Assembly (NCBI RefSeq): GCF_049445795.1
Contig: NZ_JBMSDT010000014.1
Location: 1 to 64,000, forward strand
Origin: Larkinella sp049445795
Lineage (GTDB): Bacteria > Bacteroidota > Bacteroidia > Cytophagales > Spirosomataceae
Reading direction: 5' to 3'
DNA: 64,000 bases
A program made the position numbers and the translations under genes. The number at the start of each line of letters is the position of its first letter. Position 1 is the stretch's first letter. This document shows positions 50,391 through 59,231 of this stretch, one piece after another. The notes below the pieces were generated by a model that saw only the letters and a program-made list of their open reading frames with translations, searched no databases and was not told where the DNA came from.

Positions 50391-50500
50391 GTACCCACGG
50401 ACCGCCGGGCGGCCCCGTTTAGTCCGTGTGAGCTAATATGTCCGGAAGTTGATACTAACTCACACGGACTAAACGGGGCCGCCCGGCGGTCCGTGGATAC
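50391..50500. repeat. REP/BIME-like element, GC-insert variant
   Basis: Two inverted units (GTACCCACGGACC and onward, ending TCCGTGGATAC) each carry the insert CGCCGGGCGGCCCC between ACGGAC and the GTTTAGTCC half. Total length is 110 bases. Its last base is shared with the stop codon of the SusD-type gene. Confidence 0.92.
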
Positions 50501-51921
50501 TATTTATCCCACCAAAGGGGCGTAGACAGCGGCACTTCGGCCGGAACGTTCGCGCCGTTTTTGGTCGTCTCGCCGTTCGGGTACGCAGCCCGGCGGATGA
50601 AGGTCGGCAGTGCGGCATTCAGCGGTAACCGGAATCCTTTGTATTGGTAATTGTACCGACGGGCATCATTCCAGGCTTCCGGATTCAGGTACGTGGCGAC
50701 GTATTTCTCCTTGAAAATCAGATCGAGCGTCAGGGCCGCCGAGCCGACTGCCACCGCCGGATTGGCCAGATAGGCATCGCGGGCGGCTGCGGCCACCCCG
50801 TACTTGTCCATGTTGGCCCGGATCCCGGCCAGATACGCCGTATAAGCCCGTTCCCGGTTGCCTGAGCGGAAAGCTGCTTCGGCTTCCACAAACCGCATTT
50901 CGGCATTGGTTACGATCAGCAAGGGGGAGGCATCACCGGTCAGCGGAGAATTCAGTGATATGTAGCTTTCGTCTTTCACGGTGTTGTTGCCCCCTACGTT
51001 ACCTTGCCCGTTGCGGGTTCCCTTGTAATCGTTATTGACGGTTTTATCTGTAATCTTTTCGATCCGGGGGTCTACTAGGCCGTAGGTCGTCCCGTTCAGG
51101 TGATTCACAAATTGATCAGAAAGCCAGCCATCGAGCACCAAAGCCGCGTTGTTGCGGGCCACCGCTGCCCACGGATTTCGGAGCAGGAAGGTCGACATCT
51201 GGGCGTCATCGGCGTTCGAGGTATACGATTTCGATACCGCATCCAGCACATCGGCCGGTTTGTAGGTGCTCTGCTTCGAAACCTTGTTGAGCATCCGGGC
51301 TTTCAGGGCGTAGGCGGTTTTGATCCAGGCGGCTACGCTCCCCTTATGAATCAAATCGCTGCTGGCGGCATCCAGGATTTTCGCTTTGGAATCAGTTTTG
51401 GCCAGTTCGGCAATGCCCTCGTTGAGCAGCGTCAGCGCGGTGTTGTATAACGTCTCTTCCGAATCGTATTTCGGCGTCAGCGTGGTACCCGTAAACGCAT
51501 CGGAATAGGGTGCCGCGCCGAACGCATCAGCGATCAGGTTGAGGTGGTACGATAGCATCACGTTGGCGACCCCGACGTATTCGGAAGCGCCCTGCTCCTG
51601 GGCTTTTTTCTTCAGGTCGTACAAATCGGCCATCCCGTAATACACCGCGTCCCAGGTTGCGGTATAGTCGGTATTCTGGTACGTGTCCGTCGAACCACCC
51701 GCGCCCGGACTAGCCAGATACTGCACGAAGTAAGACGTAAAGTTAGCAACCCGCTGCGAGTTCAGCGCGGTTTTCTGAGTCGTCGTCGTCAGCAACGACG
51801 GCAGCGGTGGGTTCCCGATCAGGTTCGGGTTTTCGTTCAGGTCAAAATAATCCTTGCATCCGCCCAGGCCGACGAGCAGCAGCGTGAATACCGGAATAAT
51901 CAGTTTATGGATCAATTTCAT
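50500..51921 (-). CDS. SusD/RagB-family surface lipoprotein
   Basis: A 473-residue lipoprotein (signal peptide ending LLVGLGGC, lipobox Cys22, then KDYFDLNENPN). It belongs to the SusD-like_2 type by NYFVQYLASPG-like N-terminal features, the TPR-rich helices and the C-terminal YLNPEAWNDARRYNYQYKGF. It binds nutrient, usually glycan or peptide, at the surface and caps the SusC transporter encoded 25 bases upstream. No sigma/anti-sigma pair or glycoside hydrolase is adjacent, so the substrate is open. Confidence 0.9.
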   Translation of the reverse strand: MKLIHKLIIPVFTLLLVGLGGCKDYFDLNENPNLIGNPPLPSLLTTTTQKTALNSQRVANFTSYFVQYLASPGAGGSTDTYQNTDYTATWDAVYYGMADLYDLKKKAQEQGASEYVGVANVMLSYHLNLIADAFGAAPYSDAFTGTTLTPKYDSEETLYNTALTLLNEGIAELAKTDSKAKILDAASSDLIHKGSVAAWIKTAYALKARMLNKVSKQSTYKPADVLDAVSKSYTSNADDAQMSTFLLRNPWAAVARNNAALVLDGWLSDQFVNHLNGTTYGLVDPRIEKITDKTVNNDYKGTRNGQGNVGGNNTVKDESYISLNSPLTGDASPLLIVTNAEMRFVEAEAAFRSGNRERAYTAYLAGIRANMDKYGVAAAARDAYLANPAVAVGSAALTLDLIFKEKYVATYLNPEAWNDARRYNYQYKGFRLPLNAALPTFIRRAAYPNGETTKNGANVPAEVPLSTPLWWDK

Positions 51922-51946
51922 AAGGCGCTACGAATAAAAAGGTTAC

Positions 51947-54900
51947 TTAAAAATCAACGTTCAGCGTAAACAGGAAGCTCCGCACGGCCGGATACGTAAA
52001 CCCGGTAAACCCATCGACGTTGCTACCGCTGTTGGTCGAACTCGTTTCGGGGTCATAGCCGGAATACTTGGTCCAGAGGGCCAGGTTGTTACCCGTGGCA
52101 CTCACCCGCACGTTTTTGATGAACGTGTTTTTCAGCAGGGAAGCAGGCAGGTTGTACGCCAGGCTTACCGACCGCAACCGCACCCACGAAGCATCTTCGA
52201 TGAAGTTTTCGGTCACGCCCCGGTGAACGTTCCGGTAAAAACCGTTCGTGTAATTCACGCCATCCGGTCCAACACCCTGACCCAGCCACACGGCTTTGGT
52301 ATTTGGCGTTCCGTCCGCCAGCACGCCTTCAAACACCTTCGTATCGTTGCGGTCTTCGGTGTATTTGGCAATCCCGAAGGCCGAGAAGAAGTTATCTAAC
52401 TGGTTGTACCGCTCCTGACCGACCCGGGCATCGAACAGAGCCGACAACGACAGATTCCCGTACCGCAGCGTGTTGTTCAAACCTCCGATCCAGTCGGGTT
52501 GTGAATTACCCAGAATCTTCTGAGCCGTATTGATCACCGGAAAACCGTTGGCACCGATCACGATAGGCCGGTCGCGATCGAGCACCATCGGATCTTCGTC
52601 GGCCGGGTTGGCATAATACCGCTTGTAGCTTCGGCCGTACAGGTTCCCGTAGGCATACCCCGGCACCAGCCGCATCGTAGCCGATGAACTCGAATAACCA
52701 AACTGCGTCGCATAGTTGATTTCGGTCAACCCTTCGCGCAGGCTCAGGATTTTGTTCCGGTTGGCCGAGAAGTTCAGGTTTACATCCCAGCTCAGTTTGC
52801 CGGAGCGGATGGGCGTTCCCCTCAGAATCAACTCGATTCCCCGGTTTCGCATCGAGCCGGAATTGATAGCCGCTTTGACGTAACCGGTCGACGACGTTAC
52901 ATCTACCTGAATGATCTGATCCTTGCTGACTGAGTTATAATAGGTAAAGTCCACACCCAGCCGGTTATTCAGGAAGCTCATCTCCAGACCGCCCTCGAAG
53001 GTGTCCGTAAATTCCGGACGCAGATTCGGGTCGCCCAGCAGCGCCCCGCGCGTAAAGCCCGTCGTCCCGGTCGGCAGGCTGGTGTAAGGCGAGTAGCCCG
53101 TCACGGTCGAATACGGTGCGGCATCTTTCCCAATGCGGGCGTACGAAGCCCGGAGTTTTCCCATCGTAATGGCCGAAGGTAATTGCATCTGCTGCGAGAA
53201 GACGTACCCCAGGCTTACCGACGGGTAAAAGAACGAGTTGTTGGGAGCCTGCAATGAGGACGTGATATCGTTTCTTCCCGTCAGCGTCAGAAACAGGAAG
53301 TCTTTGTAATCCATCGTCAGTTCGCCAAAAATCCCCATCAGCCGATAGTCTTCCGCCGACTGCGTCGTTGTAATGGTTTTGGCATTCCGCAGGTCGAAGT
53401 AGTTGTACACGGTCAGTTCGTTACCTTCCGCGCCAAAACCGCGGCTACGGCGATCGTACAGATCGTGGCCCAGGCGCAGGGTCGCATTCAGGCTCTCTCC
53501 AAATTTGGTGTTGGCACTGGCCGTAAACGTCGAGGTAATGGCCCGGAAATTCGTGTGGTACTGGTAGATAAAACCGCGTCCGTTGTCTTCGTACAGCCGT
53601 TCGTTGGCGATTCCCATCGGGCCGGGGGCCGTGCGTTTGCGGTCGTCCGAGTAGGTATCCAGCCCCGCGCGGTAGTTAAATGTCAGCCATTTCAGGGGAG
53701 AATACACAAAATTCAACCCGCCGACCAGCCGGTTTACATTATCACGCAGTTTGTTGGTCATGGCTCCGTAAATCGGGTTGCCGTTACCATAGGTTTTGTA
53801 CGTTCCGTCCGGATGCAGGTAGTCGCGCACATCGTACCGGGGCGACCAGTAACTCAGGCTCTCGTTGTAGCGGTCGGCATTGTAGCGATCCCCGCCCGAA
53901 TTGATGAAGTTCAGGTTGGCATTGGTCGTAAACTTGTCGCTGAATTTCACGTTCGTATTCAGCCGAACCGACAGTTTGTTAAAGTTCGTAAACGGAATGA
54001 CGCCCTCGTGCCGCAGGTGGCCGATGGATGACAGAAACGTAATTTTCTCGTTTCCACCCGAAAATGACAAGTTGTTCTGGTACTGTTTACCGGTCTGGTA
54101 CGCATCCTTGAAGTGATTGTACAGTTTTTTCGGATGTGTCGGGTCAATCTTGATGGCTTCTTCGACGGTGGGGCCCCACGACGGAAAGAAGTCCTGCGGA
54201 TTATAAACACCCGAGTATCCGATGGTGTATTTGTCCTGAATTTCCGGGAATTTATTGACATTTTCGACCCCAAATGTGCTGTTGAAACTGGCCCGCAACG
54301 CGCCGGTTTTGCCTGATTTGGTTGTAATGACCACCACGCCGTTGGCCCCGCGCAACCCGTACAGAGCCGTAGCCGCTCCGCCTTTCAGGATGTTGATGGT
54401 TTCAATGTCATCCGGGTTAATGTCGGCCGCCCGGTTCGACATGCCCCGCAGTTCGGCCCCCGAATTGGTGGTTCCGGTCGAGGTGCTGTTATCAAACAGC
54501 ACGCCATCGACCACAAAAAGCGGCTGGTTGTCGCGGGTTACGTCGATGGAGTTGATACCCCGGATCAGAATCCGGGCACCCTGGCCCGGCGCTCCACCCG
54601 TGCTCGTGATGGTCACCCCGGCTACTTTTCCCTGCAAAGCATTGACCAGGTTAGGCTGCCGGTTTTGCACCAGTTCCTCCGAATTAACGTTCTGAGCCGC
54701 GTACCCCAGCGATTTCTTTTCCCGACTAATGCCCAGTGAGGTCACCACTACCTCATTCAGCATTTTGGTATCCTGCCGCAGCACAACGTTGATGCTTCGC
54801 CGGTTTTCAACCCGTATCTCCTGGGTTTCAAAACCGATATAACTAAAAACCATGACAGCATTGCTGCCATTGACCCGGATGACGTACCGACCGTCGGGGT

Positions 54901-55069
54901 CGGTCAGCGTACCGTTTGTGGTTCCTTTTACCGAAACGTTCACGCCCGGCAAAGCTCCATTGTCGCCTTCGGAAGTAACCCGGCCACTGACTTCAATCTG
55001 CTGTGCCATGACCAAGGACGAACAGAAAAACAAGGCCACTCCGAAGTAAAATCGTACTAATTCCTTCAT
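51947..55069 (-). CDS. SusC/RagA-family TonB-linked outer membrane transporter
   Basis: A 1040-residue receptor with a signal peptide (ending SSLVMAQ), a carboxypeptidase-like domain with VSGRVTSEGDNGALPGVNVS, the TonB-box region MLNEVVVTSLGISREKKSLG, the SusC plug signature GARILIRGINSI and FVVDGVLFDN, DIETINILKGGAATALYGLR, and a long barrel ending LFTLNVDF. It imports the ligand bound by the SusD protein using TonB energy. This is the first gene of the pair. The 249 bases upstream contain AT-rich sequence without a confident promoter. Confidence 0.93.
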   Translation of the reverse strand: MKELVRFYFGVALFFCSSLVMAQQIEVSGRVTSEGDNGALPGVNVSVKGTTNGTLTDPDGRYVIRVNGSNAVMVFSYIGFETQEIRVENRRSINVVLRQDTKMLNEVVVTSLGISREKKSLGYAAQNVNSEELVQNRQPNLVNALQGKVAGVTITSTGGAPGQGARILIRGINSIDVTRDNQPLFVVDGVLFDNSTSTGTTNSGAELRGMSNRAADINPDDIETINILKGGAATALYGLRGANGVVVITTKSGKTGALRASFNSTFGVENVNKFPEIQDKYTIGYSGVYNPQDFFPSWGPTVEEAIKIDPTHPKKLYNHFKDAYQTGKQYQNNLSFSGGNEKITFLSSIGHLRHEGVIPFTNFNKLSVRLNTNVKFSDKFTTNANLNFINSGGDRYNADRYNESLSYWSPRYDVRDYLHPDGTYKTYGNGNPIYGAMTNKLRDNVNRLVGGLNFVYSPLKWLTFNYRAGLDTYSDDRKRTAPGPMGIANERLYEDNGRGFIYQYHTNFRAITSTFTASANTKFGESLNATLRLGHDLYDRRSRGFGAEGNELTVYNYFDLRNAKTITTTQSAEDYRLMGIFGELTMDYKDFLFLTLTGRNDITSSLQAPNNSFFYPSVSLGYVFSQQMQLPSAITMGKLRASYARIGKDAAPYSTVTGYSPYTSLPTGTTGFTRGALLGDPNLRPEFTDTFEGGLEMSFLNNRLGVDFTYYNSVSKDQIIQVDVTSSTGYVKAAINSGSMRNRGIELILRGTPIRSGKLSWDVNLNFSANRNKILSLREGLTEINYATQFGYSSSSATMRLVPGYAYGNLYGRSYKRYYANPADEDPMVLDRDRPIVIGANGFPVINTAQKILGNSQPDWIGGLNNTLRYGNLSLSALFDARVGQERYNQLDNFFSAFGIAKYTEDRNDTKVFEGVLADGTPNTKAVWLGQGVGPDGVNYTNGFYRNVHRGVTENFIEDASWVRLRSVSLAYNLPASLLKNTFIKNVRVSATGNNLALWTKYSGYDPETSSTNSGSNVDGFTGFTYPAVRSFLFTLNVDF

Positions 55070-55318
55070 AGCTTGTACACGATTGGTTAGGTTTGAAAAT
55101 GAATGAAAAGATTCTCATAGCAAGTTTAGCATTTATCTAAAATTTTGCAATTTTTGCTAGTCAACAAAGGATATTCTGCCTCTTTCGTCGCCACAAATGA
55201 ATTTTTTTAATCATAAAAAAAGAACAACCGCCGTCTGGGCGGGAGAAAAGACTCGATTTTTGAACGGAGCTACCACAACCCCATTATCAATAGGGTAGCC
55301 TTCTCCTTTAATGATTTT

Positions 55319-56398
55319 ATGAAAAACCTTTTCCACTTCATCCATCCAGCGGCTTCGCTGCTCTGCCTGACGCTCCTGATCGGTACACCCGGTTTTGGTC
55401 AATCGAAAAAAAACAAACCCGAATCCGTCGCGGTGCAGTCGGCTCCGAATGTCGTCGACCAGCGACTGAATCGGGAACTGGAGCGCATCGCCAAGCTCGC
55501 CAAAGGCAAAGTCGGTTTGTGCGCCGTCCACCTGGAGTCGGGTAAACAGATCAGCCTGAACCCGCAGGAGCGGTTTCCAATGGCCAGTACGGTCAAGGTC
55601 GCCATTGCGGTGGAGCTATTTTCTAAGATTGAAAAAGGCGAACTCTCGCTGCGAACGATGGTCGACCTGAAACCGTCGGACCTGCATCCGGGCAGCGGCA
55701 CCCTGGAAACCCTGTTTGCCAAACCCGGCGTTTCGCTCTCGGTCGAAAACCTGCTGGAACTGATGATGGTCATCAGCGACAACTCGGCAACGGATCTGCT
55801 GCTGCGGCTGGTCGGTGGCCCCGAACCGGTGCGACAACGGTTGAAGGCGCTGGGCATTGAGGGCATGTCGGTCGACCGCACCATCATCCAGCTCATTGCC
55901 GATTTGCAGGGCGTTACGCTCCCCGCCGAAGATCAATGGACAACCGGTTTTTATGCCAAACTGGAAGAAGCCACTACGCCGGAGTCGCGCCGGGCAGCCG
56001 CGTTGAAACTCGAACAGGACCCGCGCGACACCTCGACCCCGGAAGCGATGACCACTCTGCTGACCCAGATTTACCAGGCAAAAGCCCTCAAACCGGAAAG
56101 CCGCGATCTGCTGCTGGCCGTCATGGAACGCTGCCGGGGTGGCCTGGCCCGGATCAAAGGCTTTTTACCTCCGGAAACCGTCGTGGCACACAAGACCGGC
56201 TCGCTCAACTCCAGCGCCACTGACGATGTGGGCATCATTACCTTGCCGGACAACGCGGGGCACATTGCCATTACGGTTTTTATTACCTCGTCAAGCCAGC
56301 CGCTGGCCGAACGGGAGCAGACCATTGCGCACTTGAGTCGGGCGGTTTACGACTACTTTTTGTTCCAGCCACCGGTGATGGCGACCTCGGGCCGGTAA
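55319..56398 (+). CDS. class A beta-lactamase-like serine hydrolase with an unusual omega loop
   Basis: A 359-residue exported protein (signal peptide ending TPGFGQ). It has the S90-x-x-K93 motif (FPMASTVKVAIAVELF), SDN at 153-155 (VISDNSATDLLLRLVGG) and KTG at 292-294 (VAHKTGSLNSSATDDVG). RDTSTPEAM at 236-244 matches the RDTTxPxAM end of the omega loop. However, the sequence before it (TPESRRAAALKLEQDP) lacks the usual ExxxN, and there is extra length between DR (186-187) and RDTSTP. The base Glu166 cannot be placed with confidence. It may be a beta-lactamase with a remodelled loop or a related peptidase/esterase. Confidence 0.78.
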   Translation: MKNLFHFIHPAASLLCLTLLIGTPGFGQSKKNKPESVAVQSAPNVVDQRLNRELERIAKLAKGKVGLCAVHLESGKQISLNPQERFPMASTVKVAIAVELFSKIEKGELSLRTMVDLKPSDLHPGSGTLETLFAKPGVSLSVENLLELMMVISDNSATDLLLRLVGGPEPVRQRLKALGIEGMSVDRTIIQLIADLQGVTLPAEDQWTTGFYAKLEEATTPESRRAAALKLEQDPRDTSTPEAMTTLLTQIYQAKALKPESRDLLLAVMERCRGGLARIKGFLPPETVVAHKTGSLNSSATDDVGIITLPDNAGHIAITVFITSSSQPLAEREQTIAHLSRAVYDYFLFQPPVMATSGR

Positions 56399-56426
56399 GC
56401 CCGAGTGGCCCGGATGCCAGCCGTTG

Positions 56427-56445
56427 CCCCGGGTTGCACCCGGGG
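56427..56445. terminator. GC-rich hairpin after the beta-lactamase-like gene
   Basis: CCCCGGGTTGCACCCGGGG folds into an eight-base-pair stem with a small loop, followed by TTAT. It is 28 bases after the stop. The T tract is weak, so it may be a repeat hairpin rather than a strong terminator. Confidence 0.45.
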
Positions 56446-56541
56446 TTATCTAACCGAAAACCGCTTTTGAAATACCTGCCTTTGGATAAATCACTTCCTC
56501 CTCTCTTCCTCAATTTATTTTAAAAAGGCAGGTCTTTAACC

Positions 56542-57219
56542 ATGAAAGAACTTTACAAGAGGCTTAAAAGTAAATTATGCACGTTTAACCACGTGTGTGA
56601 AGTAGGTGTTTACTTACCTGAAACGTCGAACATCGTAGACTTCATAAAAGAAGGTGTCCGGGCTTCACTAGTTGAAGCAGATTTGGATATTATCCCGAAA
56701 ATCAAGGGATACTTCAAGGGGTATAACGTTACGATTTATCCAGTCGCTACCTGGGATTATCATGGCAAATTAAAGCTATCGAGAGCGGCCTCCTCCACTT
56801 TTGTTACAGACCTCAAAGCTAGTCCGGCAATCATCAATGACAATTTTAAAAAAGAGCAAAATTCTTTTTTTGAAGTCGAATGCTGCAAGTTTTCTGATAT
56901 AGATGACGGCACTATTGACCTGTTAAGTATCGACATAGAAGGTAGCGAATGGTACGTTTTAAAGCACATGATCAGTAGGCCCAAAGTTTTATCCATTGAG
57001 ACACATGGAAAGTTGTATATAAATCCATTTATGAAAGAAATAGAAGGCTGGATACAGGCAAACAATTATACAATCTGGTACAAAGACAAGAGCGATAGTA
57101 TTTATATAAAAAACAACTTATTTAAGATAGATCTGTTTGAGAAAATAAACCTACTACTCAGAGAAGTTATGATAAATTTTAGAAGAAAAAAGCTTGAGAT
57201 AAAAAGGCTATTTAAATAA
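56542..57219 (+). CDS. FkbM-type methyltransferase-like protein, AT-rich
   Basis: A 225-residue cytoplasmic protein. It resembles FkbM-family SAM-dependent methyltransferases: CEVGVYLPETSNIVDFIKEG near the N-terminus, then LVEADLDIIPKIKGYF, and in the middle TIDLLSIDIEGSEWYVLKHM followed by LSIETHGKLYINP. The classic SAM-binding glycine-rich loop is poorly conserved. Base composition differs strongly from the neighbours: much of the gene, especially the last 150 bases, is AT-rich with AAA, ATA and TTT codons. This suggests recent horizontal acquisition. FkbM-like enzymes often methylate surface sugars. Confidence 0.72.
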   Translation: MKELYKRLKSKLCTFNHVCEVGVYLPETSNIVDFIKEGVRASLVEADLDIIPKIKGYFKGYNVTIYPVATWDYHGKLKLSRAASSTFVTDLKASPAIINDNFKKEQNSFFEVECCKFSDIDDGTIDLLSIDIEGSEWYVLKHMISRPKVLSIETHGKLYINPFMKEIEGWIQANNYTIWYKDKSDSIYIKNNLFKIDLFEKINLLLREVMINFRRKKLEIKRLFK

Positions 57220-57323
57220 ATCATCCGCCAACAAAATTGATCTTCAAAAAACGTCCTATCGGTTTCGGCAAACCTTCTCCGGTTTTCACGGTTACTATTC
57301 CGTAACCAATTCTCAATGAAATC

Positions 57324-57893
57324 ATGGAAAATCAGCAAAAACTGAGTGGAAAGAAAGTGGCGATTCTGCTGACCGACGGATTTGAACAGGTGGAAATGAC
57401 CGAGCCCCGCAAAGCCCTGCAGGAAGCCGGAGCCGAAACGCATTTGATTGCGCCCAACAGCGGTGAGGTGAAAGGCTGGGACAGGAAAGACTGGGGCCAG
57501 TCGTTCCCAGTCGACCGGCCGCTGGATGAGGCTAAACCGGAAGACTACGATGCCCTGCTGCTGCCCGGGGGCGTTCTGAACCCCGACAAGCTGCGGATGG
57601 AGCCCAAGGCCGTCGAGTTTGTCCGGCATTTCTTTGAAGACCACAAACCGGTAGCCGCGATTTGTCACGCCCCGATTCTGCTCATCGAAGCGGACGTGGT
57701 GCAGGGCCGGAAACTAACCTCCTATCCCTCGATCCAAACCGACCTTCGCAATGCCGGGGCCAACTGGGTCGATCAGGAAGTCGTGACCGATCAGGGACTG
57801 GTGACGAGCCGAAAACCGGACGACATCCCGGCGTTTAACCGCAAGATGATCGAGGAAATCCGCGAGGGCGTCCACCAGGGACAACACGCGTAA
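57324..57893 (+). CDS. DJ-1/PfpI family protein (type 1 glutamine amidotransferase-like)
   Basis: A 189-residue cytoplasmic protein. KVAILLTDGFEQVEMTEPRK, YDALLLPGGVLNPDKLR, and the nucleophile elbow VAAICHAPILLIEAD with its conserved Cys define the PfpI/YhbO subgroup, which acts as deglycase or protease in stress response. Full length for the family. A strong terminator follows. Confidence 0.9.
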   Translation: MENQQKLSGKKVAILLTDGFEQVEMTEPRKALQEAGAETHLIAPNSGEVKGWDRKDWGQSFPVDRPLDEAKPEDYDALLLPGGVLNPDKLRMEPKAVEFVRHFFEDHKPVAAICHAPILLIEADVVQGRKLTSYPSIQTDLRNAGANWVDQEVVTDQGLVTSRKPDDIPAFNRKMIEEIREGVHQGQHA

Positions 57894-57918
57894 CGCCCTG
57901 CGGTTTTGAAACTGTCTT

Positions 57919-57953
57919 GCCCGGTTTGATGACTCATCAAACCGGGCTTTTTT
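57919..57953 (+). terminator. Rho-independent terminator
   Basis: GCCCGGTTTGATGA and its inverse TCATCAAACCGGGC form a 29-base near-perfect palindrome followed by TTTTTT. Confidence 0.92.
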
Positions 57954-58121
57954 CTGCCTGGCCAGCGGTTTCTTCAGCCACCTACGCATCGACAGACGCT
58001 CACCAGAACAGCATCCATCCAGTCAGACGCATCACTCAACCCGCCAAAACCGGCAATCGTCTGCTTTCTTTTTATTTTTCAGAAATTGTCGATCACCTTC
58101 GTTTTTTAACCGAACCCGATA

Positions 58122-59231
58122 ATGACTGACCGATTGACTTCCCGGCAAAAATGGCAACTGGCAACTCGGTTAATCCTACTGTATTCTCCCCTGATCCTGT
58201 ACGTCAACCTGCCCGAATCCGCCCGGACGGTTGCGACGCTATGGCACATCTTGCCCTTTATTGTATTGATCAGTATGCTGGCCATCGCCATGTACTTTGT
58301 CTGGATTGGGGCCACCGACTGGAGCCAGCGGCAATTATTTCACTGGTTCGGCAGTGATTTTCTGCTAAAATCCGGCTGGCTGGCCTTCCTGTTGACGTTG
58401 TTGATTTCGCTGAGCCTGGCGATTCTTTACAGCATAGCCTTCCATTGGGTTTCCCGAGGTTTGTTTACCCTAATTTTTACCGCATGGCCCTCGCTCCTGC
58501 CCCGGTTTAATCCGTCGCATCTTTCGCCGGATTTACTCGCTTTTGCTCAGCGCGTGAACATGGGGTTTGCGATCATGATTATGCTCTCGGCTTTTTACTG
58601 GACGATTAATGCCCGCGCCTATCAACAACTGAAAGATGTTCAGCTAAAAGCCGAGCAACTGGAAAAAGAAGCCGTCCGGGCGCAGTTCGAAGCCCTTAAA
58701 AATCAGGTCAGTCCGCATTTTCTCTTTAATAGTCTGAGCATTCTGACCTCGCTGGTTCACGAAGACGCCGACCTGTCCGAGCAATTCATCAAGCAGCTTT
58801 CCAAAGCCTACCGCTACCTGCTTGAGCAGCGGGATCAGGATATGGTTCCGCTTAAAACGGAAGTTGAATTTATTCAGGCGTATACGTTTCTGATCAAAAT
58901 TCGCTTTGAAAACAAATTTACGGTCACCATCGACCTGCCTGAAGACGTGCAAAACCGCTACCGGATCGCTCCGCTGTCGCTGCAATTGCTGGTCGAAAAT
59001 GTGGTCAAACACAACCGCATGTCGGTCCGCGAGCCGCTGCGGGTCAGGATTTACGGCGAAAATGAATTCCTGATCGTGGAAAACCCGCTGCAACCCCGCG
59101 AACAACCCGAACTGTCGACGGGCGTGGGTCTGCGAAACATCACCAACCGGTATTCGCTGTTGACCGACCAGCCCATCTGGTACGGCGAACGGCAGGGCGC
59201 TTTTATTGTCAAAATTCCGCTGATCCCATGA
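58122..59231 (+). CDS. LytS/YehU-type membrane histidine kinase
   Basis: A 369-residue sensor kinase with four to five hydrophobic segments in the first 160 residues and a short coiled coil (DVQLKAEQLEKEAVRAQFEA). The HisK domain has the phospho-acceptor His199 in NQVSPHFLFNSLSIL, and the ATPase part has LQLLVENVVKHN and TGVGLRNITNRY. There is no recognisable sensory domain. It pairs with the LytTR regulator whose gene overlaps its stop as ATGA. Confidence 0.9.
   Translation: MTDRLTSRQKWQLATRLILLYSPLILYVNLPESARTVATLWHILPFIVLISMLAIAMYFVWIGATDWSQRQLFHWFGSDFLLKSGWLAFLLTLLISLSLAILYSIAFHWVSRGLFTLIFTAWPSLLPRFNPSHLSPDLLAFAQRVNMGFAIMIMLSAFYWTINARAYQQLKDVQLKAEQLEKEAVRAQFEALKNQVSPHFLFNSLSILTSLVHEDADLSEQFIKQLSKAYRYLLEQRDQDMVPLKTEVEFIQAYTFLIKIRFENKFTVTIDLPEDVQNRYRIAPLSLQLLVENVVKHNRMSVREPLRVRIYGENEFLIVENPLQPREQPELSTGVGLRNITNRYSLLTDQPIWYGERQGAFIVKIPLIP

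Noticed and set aside
55070..55318. Possible promoter for the SusC gene in the AT-rich upstream region
   Set aside because: A TTTG occurs, but no TAnnTTTG lies at 19-21 bases; support is insufficient.
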